This document shows, one piece after another, positions 15,883 through 25,602 of a DNA stretch of 64,000 nucleotides (position 1 is the first letter of the stretch; each line of letters begins with the position of its first letter). The translations under genes were made by a program, and so were the position numbers. The stretch is from assembly GCA_038239305.1 (NCBI GenBank), contig JBBSEW010000009.1, positions 12,586-76,585 of the forward strand, given 5' to 3'. Under the pieces are notes generated by a model. It was not told the origin of the DNA and made no database searches. It saw only the letters and a list, made by a program, of their open reading frames with translations. The DNA is from JALYUA01 sp038239305 (GTDB taxonomy: Bacteria; Acidobacteriota; Thermoanaerobaculia; UBA5066; Gp7-AA6).

Positions 15883-18800
15883 TCACGGCCCATAAAGCTT
15901 CAATCCGAAGGTAGTGGTCAGGAAGACCGCCATCTGGCCTCGCGTGCTCGGGCTCGACGGACAGTAGTTTCCGCCTCCGCAGCCGGCGGTCACACCCTCC
16001 GCGAAAAGCTGCTCGACATATTTCGCGAAGGGGCTCGAAACGGGCATATCCAGAAAGATCCCCGTGGGAGACGGCGGCACGTAGCCGCTTCCGTGCTCCG
16101 CGATGATCAGGAACACCGCCATCTGCGCCCGCGTCACCGGCGACCCGGGACAATACTGGAGGGGAGTCGTGGCGCAACCTCCCGTAATGCCTTCGGCGTA
16201 CAGACGCTCGATCCACTTCGCGAATGGATCCGAGGCCGGGACGTCGGAGAAAATGCCCACGGCCGGCGCGGGAGTGAAACCGGCGCCGTGCTCCGCGACG
16301 AGGAGAAACACCGACATCTGCGCACGCGTCACCGAGGTGCCCGGACAATAGTTCGCCCCGCCGCATCCTGCGGTGATTCCCTTGTGGAAAATGGTCTCGA
16401 CGAACTTGTAAAAGCCCGTCCCGACCGGAACGTCCGTGAAGCTCGCTCCGACGTGAAGAACCCATGTCTTCGAGGCGGAGACGGACAGGTTTTCGTCGAA
16501 GGTCGCATCCCAGTGCGCCGCTGGACGCGACGCCGGATTGGAAACGGAGAGCTCGTAGCAGTTCGAGCCGCAGTCACCCGCGGCCGCGCCGGGAATCGTC
16601 CCGTAGGCGGCGGCCGCGTCGGGAATGCCGTAGGCCGCGCCGGCGGGCCCGGTAAAACCGGACGCCGCTCCCGTGAACGCCGCGGAGGGCGACGCCGTGT
16701 TGTTCCTCCAGGAGGGCTTGACCAGCACCGTCTCCCCGGGCTCCAGAACGCCGTTGGCGTTGGAGGCGGTTCCGGAGGCCGGGGCGGAGTCGACAACCAG
16801 GGCGAAGGGCGAGATCGATCCGACGATCGCGGTCGACTGGATCGCCGCGTCGTTCGATCCGTTCGGGTCGCAACCGGTCGCGGACACGCTCGCGACGTTG
16901 GTCATCGTCCCCGGCGTCCCCGGGGCCGTCATCACGATGGTCAGCGTGGCTGTCGCGCCGGCGGCGAGCGTTCCGAAGTTGCAGGAGCGAATCGCCGTGC
17001 CGGAGCAACTCCCCGCGCTGGGCGTGACCGAAACCGCGGTGCCCGCCGGGAGGGTGTCGATGACCGTCACGTTGTTCGCCGAGGAAGTCCCGCCGTTGTG
17101 GACCGTCACCGTGTAAGTCACGTTCGTGCCCACCAGGACCGGATCGTCGGAGTCGACGTTGGTGAGCGCGAGGTCGTTTCCGCCGCCGCCGTCGCTCGCG
17201 TCGAGCAAACCGTAGACCGTCGCGGAATAGCTGCTGCAGCCCGCACCGGCGTTCACTTCGTGGACGACCAGCGAGATCGTCTGCCCCGCCGGCACGTCGA
17301 CGTAGAACTCATTCGATGGATTCGGGCTCGCCGCCGGGTCACCGAGGTAGTTGACGCAGAGGCTGGCCGGGTTGAAGGTTCCGAGGTAGGCGACCGGGAA
17401 GATGAAGCTCGTGCCGCAACCGGTCGTCGTGACGATCGTCACGCAGCGATCTGTAGTCGAGCTGTTCGTGAAGGCCTGGATGCTGTAATGCCTCGCCGTC
17501 GAGTCCTGAAGACCCGGGCAGGCCTTCCCCTCGCAGGTTCCGAGCGGATTGGTTCGGATGAGCCTTCCGGTCTGCGTCGGGTCCGTGCCCGTGATCGACC
17601 CGGACAGAACGAGCGCGGGAGGCTGGCAGCTCGCAAGCGCGAATGGCACGTTGGACGTCACGCCGGACGCCGTGACCGACAGGATCAGGCCGATCGGCGT
17701 CCCGCAGACAAAGGAAGACGAAGTCGAGATCTGGAACGGCACGGCGTTCGTCTGGGTCGCGCCCGCGGCGATGTCGGGGTATGCCGACGTCGAATCGGTG
17801 ACCGTGACTCCGGGAGTTCCGCTCGTCAACGTCGCCGTGACCGTGGACGCCGTCGCGCAACCGATGTTGTGAAGCGGCAGCGACAGGCGGATGCATTCGT
17901 CCCGGTTGATGCGGCCATTGCCGTTGCCGAGGCTGTCGTCGATCGCGATCGTCCCGAACGAGAATCCAGGCCCCGGCGGAACGCAGAAGTTCCGCGTCGC
18001 GGTCCCGCCGGCAGCCACCGTGACGGCCGAAGTCGTCGAAGCTCCGCACGATGTCCGGATGGCCTGCACGGTGTAAGAGCCCGGCGGGACGACGATCGAA
18101 TAATTGCCGGAAGCGTCCGTGGCGGCGGAGTGGCCGTCGGAGATCTGGACGAGGACGTTGGCGACCGGATTTCCCGACACGCAGTCCGTGACCGTCCCGG
18201 AGATCGTCGCCTTCGCGGGCGCTGTGCAGGACGGAAAGGAAAACGTGGCGACTCGCGTCTTCCAGTTAAACGACCCGGTCGACGCGAGGTACTGGTTCGT
18301 GTACCAGAATGTGCAGCCGTCCCGAGGATCGACGGTCATCGCGGAATAGTCGCCCCACCGGTTTCCGGTCGAGAGCTGGCTGCCCGCGCCCGCCATCATC
18401 GTGATCTCCGCGCCCATGGTTCCCGCGGCGTCGGTGGAAAGACGGCCCGAGAGCGCGATCGACGGGAAGGTCGACGTGTCGGAGAGGCTGTAGCCGAGAG
18501 CCATGTTGCCGGAGTTGTCCTGGGCGATCGAGCCCATCCAGCGGTTCTTCGCGTCCGGCGCGAACGTGCCCTGCTGAAAGATCGTCGGCGTCGTCGAGAG
18601 GCCGCGCAGCTCGTACCAGCGCACCCCGGCCTGGTTGGCGGGGCTCGTCGCGACGTTGACGGTGTGGTTCAGGACGAGCGACTCGGACGTGCCGTTGTTG
18701 CGATAAGCCACGCGGTAGAGCGAGCGGTCCGAAATCGCGTCCAGGTAGTCGCCCGCACCGGCGGGAGCCGGCTCCGGAATGCAGCTGCGGGCGAATCCGC

Positions 18801-19875
18801 ACATGTCGCCGTTGAAGGAAGCCGTGGCGATCTCCGTGGGACCCGTCACGACGAACGTCGGCGCCGGACCCCACGTGACGGCGGCCTTCCAGACGTGCAG
18901 CCGCGGCGACGCCGATCCGTCCAGCGCCGGAGAGCCCGGGGCCACCACGTAGTTCGGCGAGCCGGCCGGGGGAGGCGCCAGACTATCGAGATCCGACGGG
19001 AGGGCGCCGCCGTAGGTCTGTCCGAGGTTGACGAACATGAGCCGCGCGGGCGCGCCGATCAGCATCTGCTGCCGTTCGAAGACGTGCAGGCCCTGGCCCA
19101 GGTAGAAAGTCCCGGGAAAATTGAAGATATGAGACGTCATGTAATAGCCGTCGGGCCAGACACCGACGTGCGGATAGTCGACGAACTCGGTGGCCGCGGT
19201 CGTGAAGTCGTACAGGTAGTACGACCCGAGCGGATTGCCCGTGACCGAGATCGCATAGCACTGGTGGGACACCGCGGGAACGGCCGCATCCACGACGAAC
19301 TGGGTGAGCACCCAGCGGTCCGCGAGCGCGTCGTACTGCCCGATGGGGTCGCCCTCGTTGGTCGTGGCGCAGGGGCCGCCGAGCGAAGTGAAAAGCGTGT
19401 TACCGGCAACCGGGCCGAGCAGAAGAGTGCCTGTCTTGCTGTAGATCGCGAGCTGCGTGTTCACCCACTGGATGTAGTGATTGGGTCCGACACGGCCGTT
19501 CGTGTCCGGGGGGGCGTAACCGTTCGCGGCAACGCCGTCGAAACTCACGCCGGCCGGCGTGGGCGCCGACCTTCCGAAGCTCCGCTGCACGACCGAATCC
19601 GGCGCGAGGGGCCCGAGGCTCGAGACCGTGGAGGCCGACGGATGCGGAAGCACCCGGTTCTCGACTTCCTCTTCGTTCTCTGCTCCACGCGGCTCGCGGA
19701 GGAACGGCACGAGGCTCGAAAGCGGGGGGGAAATGACGGGGGTCACCGCGTCGCTCACCCGGACAGCGGCAACGGATGCGGACGGATCGGCGGCGAACAC
19801 GAAAGCGCCCGTCATCGCCGGGAGACATGCGAGTGCCGCCAGGACAGCCAGCCGAATTGCCCCACTCATGCGCAT
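15883..19875 (-). CDS. Giant secreted multidomain protein with three SLH-like modules (paralogue A)
   Basis: The 1330-residue protein has a signal peptide over residues ~1-29. Residues ~130-550 form a large beta domain (VGPNHYIQWVNTQLAIYSK, QYDALADRWVLTQFVVD, RWGDYSAMTVDPRDGCTFWY). Residues ~555-640 are a carboxypeptidase-regulatory-like repeat (ISGTVTDCVSGNPVANVLV). Residues ~910-1008 are a DUF11-type repeat (VTYTVTVHNGGTSSANNVTV). Residues ~1022-1138 are the shared pre-SLH domain, and residues ~1143-1330 are three SLH-like modules. It shares architecture and long stretches of sequence with the gene at 25903-30306. It has no recognisable catalytic site. A cell-surface structural or binding role is likely. 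The start is the ATG at 19875; a second ATG six bases on is also possible. Confidence 0.85.
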   Translation of the reverse strand: MRMSGAIRLAVLAALACLPAMTGAFVFAADPSASVAAVRVSDAVTPVISPPLSSLVPFLREPRGAENEEEVENRVLPHPSASTVSSLGPLAPDSVVQRSFGRSAPTPAGVSFDGVAANGYAPPDTNGRVGPNHYIQWVNTQLAIYSKTGTLLLGPVAGNTLFTSLGGPCATTNEGDPIGQYDALADRWVLTQFVVDAAVPAVSHQCYAISVTGNPLGSYYLYDFTTAATEFVDYPHVGVWPDGYYMTSHIFNFPGTFYLGQGLHVFERQQMLIGAPARLMFVNLGQTYGGALPSDLDSLAPPPAGSPNYVVAPGSPALDGSASPRLHVWKAAVTWGPAPTFVVTGPTEIATASFNGDMCGFARSCIPEPAPAGAGDYLDAISDRSLYRVAYRNNGTSESLVLNHTVNVATSPANQAGVRWYELRGLSTTPTIFQQGTFAPDAKNRWMGSIAQDNSGNMALGYSLSDTSTFPSIALSGRLSTDAAGTMGAEITMMAGAGSQLSTGNRWGDYSAMTVDPRDGCTFWYTNQYLASTGSFNWKTRVATFSFPSCTAPAKATISGTVTDCVSGNPVANVLVQISDGHSAATDASGNYSIVVPPGSYTVQAIRTSCGASTTSAVTVAAGGTATRNFCVPPGPGFSFGTIAIDDSLGNGNGRINRDECIRLSLPLHNIGCATASTVTATLTSGTPGVTVTDSTSAYPDIAAGATQTNAVPFQISTSSSFVCGTPIGLILSVTASGVTSNVPFALASCQPPALVLSGSITGTDPTQTGRLIRTNPLGTCEGKACPGLQDSTARHYSIQAFTNSSTTDRCVTIVTTTGCGTSFIFPVAYLGTFNPASLCVNYLGDPAASPNPSNEFYVDVPAGQTISLVVHEVNAGAGCSSYSATVYGLLDASDGGGGNDLALTNVDSDDPVLVGTNVTYTVTVHNGGTSSANNVTVIDTLPAGTAVSVTPSAGSCSGTAIRSCNFGTLAAGATATLTIVMTAPGTPGTMTNVASVSATGCDPNGSNDAAIQSTAIVGSISPFALVVDSAPASGTASNANGVLEPGETVLVKPSWRNNTASPSAAFTGAASGFTGPAGAAYGIPDAAAAYGTIPGAAAGDCGSNCYELSVSNPASRPAAHWDATFDENLSVSASKTWVLHVGASFTDVPVGTGFYKFVETIFHKGITAGCGGANYCPGTSVTRAQMSVFLLVAEHGAGFTPAPAVGIFSDVPASDPFAKWIERLYAEGITGGCATTPLQYCPGSPVTRAQMAVFLIIAEHGSGYVPPSPTGIFLDMPVSSPFAKYVEQLFAEGVTAGCGGGNYCPSSPSTRGQMAVFLTTTFGLKLYGP

Positions 19876-20018
19876 GCAGGATCCCCGGGAGGCGGAGACG
19901 GGTGCACCGGGGTCGTTTTCGTGTCGGGATTCACAGAAATCTACGGTCGGCCGCCCGCCGCGTCAACGGAACGCGGCGGCGGATCGCCGGCCTGGTGGAA
20001 ATCGAGAGAAAATGCCTT

Positions 20019-21071
20019 CTACGTGCCGTAAAGATTGAGAGCGAACGTGGTTGTGAGGAAGACAGCCATCTGGCCGCGCGTCACGAGATTCGCGGGACAG
20101 TAGTTGCCGCTGCCGCATCCCGCAGCGATGCCGCGCGCCGCGAGCTCGTCGATCCAGATCGCGAACGGGCTGCTGCAGGGCACGTCCGAGAACGTGGGCA
20201 CCGTGCAGGCGGGAGGCGTGTAGGTCGGGCCGTCATGCGAACGCAAGAGGAAGACCGCCATCTGCGCGCGATTGACGGAACCGCCCGGACAAAACATGCT
20301 GGGGGCGCATCCGGCCGTGACGCTTTCGGCGACGAGCTCATACACCCAGGGCGCGAATCCGCTCGTGCAGGGCATGTCGGTGAATGTCGCCGTCGTGCAC
20401 GCGGGCGGCGTGTAGCTCGAGCCGTGCTCCGCCAGCATCAGGAAGACCGCGATCTGCTGGCGCGTCACGGAGCTATTGGGACAGAAGCTCGTGCCGCCGC
20501 AACCGGAAGTAATCCCCTTGTGGAAGATCGTCTCGATGAATCGATAGATACCGGAGGTGTTGGACACGTCCGAGAAGCTGTCGCCGATGTGCACGCTCCA
20601 GGCTTTCGTGTCACCTGTGGTCAGCGTCTCGGTGAACGTCGCGTCCCAGTGCTGGACCGGCCGCGACGCCGTGGGCAGCACCGAGAGCTCGTAGCAGGTG
20701 TGACCGGCGGTGGCGTCGTAGCAGTTCGTCGTGGCCGCGGCGGCCGGCGATCCGTAGTCGGCGCCGTTCGGCACCGGATTGAGAAAGCCGTAGGTCGCGC
20801 CCGTGGGGCCGGTGAAGCTGACACCCGTCCCGTGGAGGTTATTGATCGTGCCGGCGGTGTTGTTCATCCACGCGGGCTCGAAGAGCACATCTTCGCCGGG
20901 CTGGAAAACTTTGTTCACGTTGGAGACGGTCGTGCCGCTCGCGTGCTCGTCGACCTTGAGGCCGACGGGCACCATCGACACCACCGACGGGGATTCCTCC
21001 ACCTGCGAGAGAGCGGTTCCGGCCCAGAGGATGGACATCGCGAGGGGAACGAAGAGGATCCTACGACGCAT
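20019..21071 (-). CDS. Secreted protein: pre-SLH domain plus three SLH-like modules
   Basis: The start at 21071 is fixed by AGGAGG seven bases upstream and by a clean signal peptide (RRRILFVPLAMSILWAGTALS). The frame is open further upstream, but that part covers a low-complexity repeat. The mature protein of ~330 residues holds only the shared pre-SLH domain (VNKVFQPGEDVLFEPAWMNN, RPVQHWDATFTETL) and three SLH-like modules, ending LNLYGT. Both cysteine-pair types are present. It is the minimal form of the larger proteins around it. This suggests that the pre-SLH domain and the SLH modules form a unit that can stand alone, perhaps as a structural surface subunit. Confidence 0.85.
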   Translation of the reverse strand: MRRRILFVPLAMSILWAGTALSQVEESPSVVSMVPVGLKVDEHASGTTVSNVNKVFQPGEDVLFEPAWMNNTAGTINNLHGTGVSFTGPTGATYGFLNPVPNGADYGSPAAAATTNCYDATAGHTCYELSVLPTASRPVQHWDATFTETLTTGDTKAWSVHIGDSFSDVSNTSGIYRFIETIFHKGITSGCGGTSFCPNSSVTRQQIAVFLMLAEHGSSYTPPACTTATFTDMPCTSGFAPWVYELVAESVTAGCAPSMFCPGGSVNRAQMAVFLLRSHDGPTYTPPACTVPTFSDVPCSSPFAIWIDELAARGIAAGCGSGNYCPANLVTRGQMAVFLTTTFALNLYGT

Positions 21072-21583
21072 GATTGCCTCCTGCCGAAATCGGGCCGGCC
21101 TGCGGAATGGTTGATGGACGAGGCATGACAAAGGGAAAATCCACGAAGCCGTTTCGCGGCTTCGAGAGATCCAACGGGGGAAAGAGAGACCGCCGCGAGA
21201 CGCTCGAAAGTCGCGGCAGGCGCGGCAGGCGCGGCAGTCGAAACAGGCGCGACCGGCGCGACAGGCGCGCCGGGGCGATGGCGACACGTCGCGTGACCGG
21301 ACTTACTCCCGAAGCAGGAAAGAAAGCGCGCCGGACGCCGTGCCCGGCATTCTTTCCTTCCCGCCGCGAGGCAGCGGAAGGGTTCATAAAGTGGGTCCAG
21401 TATAGCGCAAGGCGATCCCCACCCCGTTTTCCGGGCTGGAATGGCGACTCGCCGCTTTCCTTCCGGATTCGCCGGACGATGGAGATCCCGTGCCGAATGT
21501 TTCATTCGGGAAGCCGCCTTTGCGGCTGCCACCACGGAAAAGGGCCCCTCGCGGGGCCCTCTGGATCGGAAGAGTCGCAAGGA
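21072..21583. other. Intergenic region with GC-rich direct repeats and a terminator
   Basis: This ~510-base gap lies between two reverse-strand SLH genes. Bases ~21207-21272 hold imperfect direct repeats of about nine bases (GGCGCGACA/GGCGCGGCA-like). Bases 21541-21560 hold the terminator of the protease gene. I see no convincing gene. The promoter for the 20019-21071 gene should lie near the left end. Confidence 0.5.
21541..21560 (-). terminator. Rho-independent terminator of the protease gene
   Basis: An eight-base perfect stem (AGGGCCCC with GGGGCCCT) and a four-base loop lie about 25 bases past the stop of the reverse-strand protease gene. Read on the reverse strand, the stem is followed by TTTT. 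A nearly identical hairpin ends the gene at 25903. Confidence 0.7.
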
Positions 21584-24500
21584 CTAAGGCCCGTAGAGGT
21601 TGAGCCCGAACGTCGTCGTGAGGAAAACCGCGTTCTGGCCCCGCGTCACCGCATCGTTCGGGCAGAAGTTGCCGCCGCCGCAGCCGGCGGTCACGCCCTC
21701 CGCGACCAGCTGCTCGACCCACCGGGCGAACGGGCTGGAGGTCGGGACGTCCGTAAAGAGGCCTACAGGGTTGGGAGGCGTATAGGTCGGGCCGTGCTCC
21801 GTCCGGAGAAGGAAGACCGCCGCCTGGGCGCGAGTCACCGGGGAATTCGGACAGAAGTTGTTGCCGCCGCAGCCGGCCGTGACGCCTTCCGTCACGAGCT
21901 GCTCGACGAACCGGGCAAACGGGCTGCTCACCGGAACGTCCGTGAAGACTCCCGTGGCCGGAGGCGGCGTGTAACCCGTGCCGTGCTCCGCCACGAGCAG
22001 GAACACCGCGTCCTGGGCGCGCGTGACCGCGGTGCCGGGACAGAAGGTGGACGTTCCACATCCGGCCGTGATGCCCTTGTGGAAGAGGGTCTCGACAAAG
22101 CGATAGAAGCTCGTTCCGACCGGTACATCCGTGAAGCTGCCGCCGATGTGGATGGGCCACGCTTTGCTCGCGCCGGCGCTGAGCGTCTCCGTGGCCGTGG
22201 CGTCCCAGTGCGCCGTGGGACGGACGCCCGTGACGAGGAGGGAGTAGCAGTTCCCGCCGCAGTCAGCGGTGGCGCCCGCGGCGACGGCGCCGTAGGACGC
22301 GGACGGATCGGCGATCGAGTAGACCGGACCGGCCGGTCCCGTGAAACTGGTCATCGTTCCGGTGAAATTCACGGTGGAAGCGCCGAAGTTTTTCCAGCCC
22401 GGCGTGACGAGAACGTTTTCGCCGGCCTCGAACACCTTGTTGTGGTTCGCGGCCACGCCGCCCGAGACGTCCACGGCGAGGGACACGGCGCCGAGACCAA
22501 CGACGGAGAGCGCGAAGTTCTGGCTGAACGGACAGCCGTTCGAATCGGTGCCGCTCACGACGACGGTTCCCGAGACAGCGCTCGTGGGAGTGCCGGCGAT
22601 CGTGACGCTCGTCGAAGAGGAAGTTGCCGTCATGCCGGGAGCGAGCCCGGTGACGGAGAACGTGTAGGGCGCGACGCCACCGCTGGCCGTCAGCGCGGTG
22701 ATCGGGTACGGCGATCCGACGGTCCCCGCCGGAAGCGTCGTCGGTGAGAGAGCAATCGCGGGGCAGCAGCCGGTCCCCGTGTAGGTCGTGCACGGCAGGC
22801 AGAGACCGTCGACGGACAGCGTGTAGGTGACGCCGGAAGTCCCCGAGTCGATCTCGTTGACCACCACGACGAACGTGCCGCCCGCGGGGACGTCGAAGGA
22901 ATAGATCATGTCGGGAGTCGTCGTGCCGGCGTCGGCTTTGTAGTTCGTCCCCACGTTGGCCGGATCGAACGAGCTCAAATACGCCGCGGAGAAGAGCTCG
23001 AGGGCCGGGCCGCCTGTCTGAGCGACCTCGACCGTCACGCACGCCGGAGCCGCGGCGCAGTTCGTGAACGTGTAGGCGTCATAGCGGCGCGTACCGGTTC
23101 CGATTGCTCCGGGAAATCCCTTCGAGGTCCCGCACACGGTTCCCCCGTTGTTCGTGCGAGAGACGCGCTGGTTCTGAAGTCCCGTGGAGGTTGCGAAGAC
23201 TCCGGCGACCGGCGTCGGGGCCGTCACATCGAGAGTCGTGCTCGCGCTCACCGGAGGAGCGCCCGTTCGCAGGGAGAAGTTCAGAACTTCCGGGCTCGGT
23301 CCGCCCGTGTAGGTGACGGTCAGCGTGAAATCGATCGTCAGGGGGCACGCGACGGTGTTCCCCAAGCTGAATTGAAAGGGAGTCGTATTCACCGCGCTCG
23401 AAGAAGCCGGGATGTTGGCGTACGCCGAAGTTCCGTGGACGATCGTGACGCCCGGAGTCGAAGTCGTCAGAACGGCGGACACCGACGTCGCTCCGGTCGT
23501 TGCGTTTCCGTTCTTCACCTGGACCGTGAGACGGGCGCACTCGCCCGGCTCGATGAGTCCGTTGCCGTTGCCCGGAAACTCTGTCGCCGTCACCGTTCCC
23601 GCGCTCAGGACGGCCCGCGGCGCCGGCCCTGCCGCCTGGACGGCGCTGTACGCGTCCAGAATGCCGGCGCCGGAATCGCGATCCGCGCCCGCGGCCTCGA
23701 TGTCGATCGCGCTCGAGACCATGGCGGCCACGATCTGCGCATTAGTTATTCCCGCTTTGGCGGACTTGACGAGAGCGGCGATCGCCGCCGCGTGCGGCGC
23801 TGCCGCGGAGGTGCCGAAAAAGGGGTTGAAGCCGGGAGTGGCGCACTTGACGCCGTCCGCCGCGGTGAAGTCGGGTTTCGCGAGAAGGAGGCCGCCGGTC
23901 GAGGAAACGTTGCCCGGCGTGATCACGCTGCTGTCGGCATTGAAGAAGATCCGGCGGGGGCCGTCGGAGCTGAAGAGCTCGACGACGTTGCTCGCATTGA
24001 AGGGCGCCGGGTAAGGCCCCGTCGAGTTCGGCGGAGCGCCGAACGCGCCCGCGGCAGGGGTCGCGGCGACGGAGAACGAATTCGGGGACATCCCCGCCGA
24101 GTGGCCCTGCGTCGTGCCCGCCGTCGCGATCGAGAGTCGTCCGCGATTGGTGGTCAGGTGCAGAAAACGTCCGGCGCCGGCGAACTTCACGATGACGATG
24201 AGCGAACCCGGGGCGGGGGCATCGACACGTTCATAGGGATCCTGCGTTCCACTCTGAGTGGCGTTCCCCGCTCCTACGATTGAGGTCCCCGACGAGTCGA
24301 GGATGTAGACGTCGTAGTCGTCCGCCGCGCCTCCCAGAGGATCCGACCAGTAGAGAGTGATGGGCCCGCTCGCGACGGTCAGGGTATCGGCTTCGGAGCC
24401 ACCGGTGAACAGATGGATCCGGCCGGCACCGGCCAGGGGAGCCGGCGCATCGCCGCCATCGACGAAGTCACCCTCCCAGGTGCCGGACTGCGTATCGTCG

Positions 24501-24979
24501 AGGTTTCCGGAGTTGCCTGCGGACGAGAAATACAGAGCGCCCGCCGCGGTCACGGTATTGACGGCATCGACCACGAGCCCGCCGTTGGTCGTCGAAGCGA
24601 CGGCCGCGGTCTGCCCTCTCTGAAACGGCGTCTCCACGAAATAGAAGACGTCGTCCACGATGATGTCGCAGCCCGCCGTGCGCAGTGCCTTGATGTTGGC
24701 GGCGAACGCGGTGATGGTCGGGTCGGCGGTCGCGAAGTAAAGCTGCGCGTCCGGCGCGAGATCGTGAACGATCTCGAGCATCGCGGTTCCCTCGTCTCCG
24801 GAGCCGGCCTGGCCGGCGAGCACGTTGACGACGGGAGGTAAATCGCCGGAAGCCTGCACCGCCGCGAGGGATGCCACGCCATCCGAGAGCACGCCGATCT
24901 TGACCCCCGCGCCCGTCATGCCGAACGAGTTTCGCGCCAGATCCGCGCGGTGCGTCACGCGGCCTTCCGAGACGTTCAC
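21584..24979 (-). CDS. S8/S53-like serine peptidase with three SLH-like modules (main part of a frameshifted gene)
   Basis: This frame encodes the catalytic part and C-terminus (1131 residues from a GTG at 24979). The coding sense continues upstream in this frame to about 25105, where it joins the signal peptide and propeptide encoded in another frame. The peptidase core has GVKIGVLSDGVASL, then GDEGTAMLEIVHDLAP (residues ~62-77), IIVDDVFYFVETPFQ, SSAGNSG and the active-site serine in FFGTSAAAPHAA (~385). The E/D/S arrangement resembles the S53-like branch of subtilases. Residues ~458-570 and ~740-830 are Ig-like or putative-Ig repeats. Residues ~830-945 are the shared pre-SLH domain, and residues ~945-1131 are three SLH-like modules ending LNLYGP. 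It is probably a surface-attached protease. Confidence 0.8.
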   Translation of the reverse strand: MNVSEGRVTHRADLARNSFGMTGAGVKIGVLSDGVASLAAVQASGDLPPVVNVLAGQAGSGDEGTAMLEIVHDLAPDAQLYFATADPTITAFAANIKALRTAGCDIIVDDVFYFVETPFQRGQTAAVASTTNGGLVVDAVNTVTAAGALYFSSAGNSGNLDDTQSGTWEGDFVDGGDAPAPLAGAGRIHLFTGGSEADTLTVASGPITLYWSDPLGGAADDYDVYILDSSGTSIVGAGNATQSGTQDPYERVDAPAPGSLIVIVKFAGAGRFLHLTTNRGRLSIATAGTTQGHSAGMSPNSFSVAATPAAGAFGAPPNSTGPYPAPFNASNVVELFSSDGPRRIFFNADSSVITPGNVSSTGGLLLAKPDFTAADGVKCATPGFNPFFGTSAAAPHAAAIAALVKSAKAGITNAQIVAAMVSSAIDIEAAGADRDSGAGILDAYSAVQAAGPAPRAVLSAGTVTATEFPGNGNGLIEPGECARLTVQVKNGNATTGATSVSAVLTTSTPGVTIVHGTSAYANIPASSSAVNTTPFQFSLGNTVACPLTIDFTLTVTYTGGPSPEVLNFSLRTGAPPVSASTTLDVTAPTPVAGVFATSTGLQNQRVSRTNNGGTVCGTSKGFPGAIGTGTRRYDAYTFTNCAAAPACVTVEVAQTGGPALELFSAAYLSSFDPANVGTNYKADAGTTTPDMIYSFDVPAGGTFVVVVNEIDSGTSGVTYTLSVDGLCLPCTTYTGTGCCPAIALSPTTLPAGTVGSPYPITALTASGGVAPYTFSVTGLAPGMTATSSSTSVTIAGTPTSAVSGTVVVSGTDSNGCPFSQNFALSVVGLGAVSLAVDVSGGVAANHNKVFEAGENVLVTPGWKNFGASTVNFTGTMTSFTGPAGPVYSIADPSASYGAVAAGATADCGGNCYSLLVTGVRPTAHWDATATETLSAGASKAWPIHIGGSFTDVPVGTSFYRFVETLFHKGITAGCGTSTFCPGTAVTRAQDAVFLLVAEHGTGYTPPPATGVFTDVPVSSPFARFVEQLVTEGVTAGCGGNNFCPNSPVTRAQAAVFLLRTEHGPTYTPPNPVGLFTDVPTSSPFARWVEQLVAEGVTAGCGGGNFCPNDAVTRGQNAVFLTTTFGLNLYGP

Positions 24980-25002
24980 CGCGGTTGTTTCCTGGACGGT
25001 CT

Positions 25003-25602
25003 TCAGGGCGGCCTGGAGGCGACTCTGGACGATCGCCGCGCGTTTCGCGAAGCCGGGGCTCGTCTTCCCCTTCGGAGGAACCGCCGCACGGACGGCCGCC
25101 AGCGGTGACCGCGGGAACCCGGATTGGACAGCATGTACTCCTGCTTGCGATTGACGTAGAGCACTTCGGGCCAGCCGGCGATCGTTTCGAGCGCGGAGAC
25201 GGGGACCGCCGCCCGGATATTGCGGTATCCCAACCGATAGTCGATGACGGTCGCACCGAGCGCGGTCAGGCGCTCGAGGATGGGGTCGTCGACCGGAGCC
25301 ACGATGTCGACGACGGTCCTGCCGTCCGCATCGACCGCCACGCCGGTGACGAGCGTCGACGGAATCGCTGCAGTCTCCCTGCGGCTTCGCTTCGCTTCAT
25401 AAAGGAGGTTCGAATCCAGTTTCCTCTGCGCCGGCGTCCGGCCGGCCTTCTCCGCCGCCATCGCCGCGATCTGCAATCTCGCGTTCTGCGAGATCCGAGT
25501 GTTTCCTTCCTGCGCAATCAGAGCGGTGGAACTTGCTCCGATGAGCGCAATCGTGAGCGTAAGGATCGCGACGCCGTTCATACGACGGATTCGAGTCGTC
25601 AT
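25003..25602 (-). CDS. Signal peptide and propeptide part of the frameshifted SLH protease
   Basis: The ATG at 25602 has AGGAGA seven bases upstream and opens a signal peptide (NGVAILTLTIALIGASSTAL). Residues ~50-160 look like a protease inhibitor-type propeptide (ERLTALGATVIDYRLG, VSALETIAGWPEVLYVNRK). After SNPGSRG the frame turns into arginine-rich nonsense (RRFLRRGRRAPASRN) and stops at 25003. The -1 frame instead continues sensibly as SPLAAVRAAVPPKGKTSPGF and leads into the peptidase. So one base seems to be missing near 25100-25115, either through a real mutation or a sequence or assembly error. If the break is real, the protease lacks an export signal and is probably a pseudogene. Confidence 0.75.
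   Translation of the reverse strand: MTTRIRRMNGVAILTLTIALIGASSTALIAQEGNTRISQNARLQIAAMAAEKAGRTPAQRKLDSNLLYEAKRSRRETAAIPSTLVTGVAVDADGRTVVDIVAPVDDPILERLTALGATVIDYRLGYRNIRAAVPVSALETIAGWPEVLYVNRKQEYMLSNPGSRGHRWRPSVRRFLRRGRRAPASRNARRSSRVASRPP

Noticed and set aside
13826..15895. Long forward-strand open frame opposite the 1047-residue SLH protein
   Set aside because: It has an Arg/Val/Gly-rich composition with no motif, and the opposite strand carries the convincing gene.
16093..20031. A very long open frame (over 1300 codons) on the forward strand, opposite the giant SLH gene
   Set aside because: Its product is dominated by Arg, Gly and Asp without domains. Long antisense open frames are expected in GC-rich genes, and the reverse-strand product has clear domains and a signal peptide.
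25405..25430. A GGTTCGAATCC string resembling a tRNA T-loop
   Set aside because: No acceptor, D or anticodon arms pair around it, and it lies in the coding sequence of the protease propeptide.
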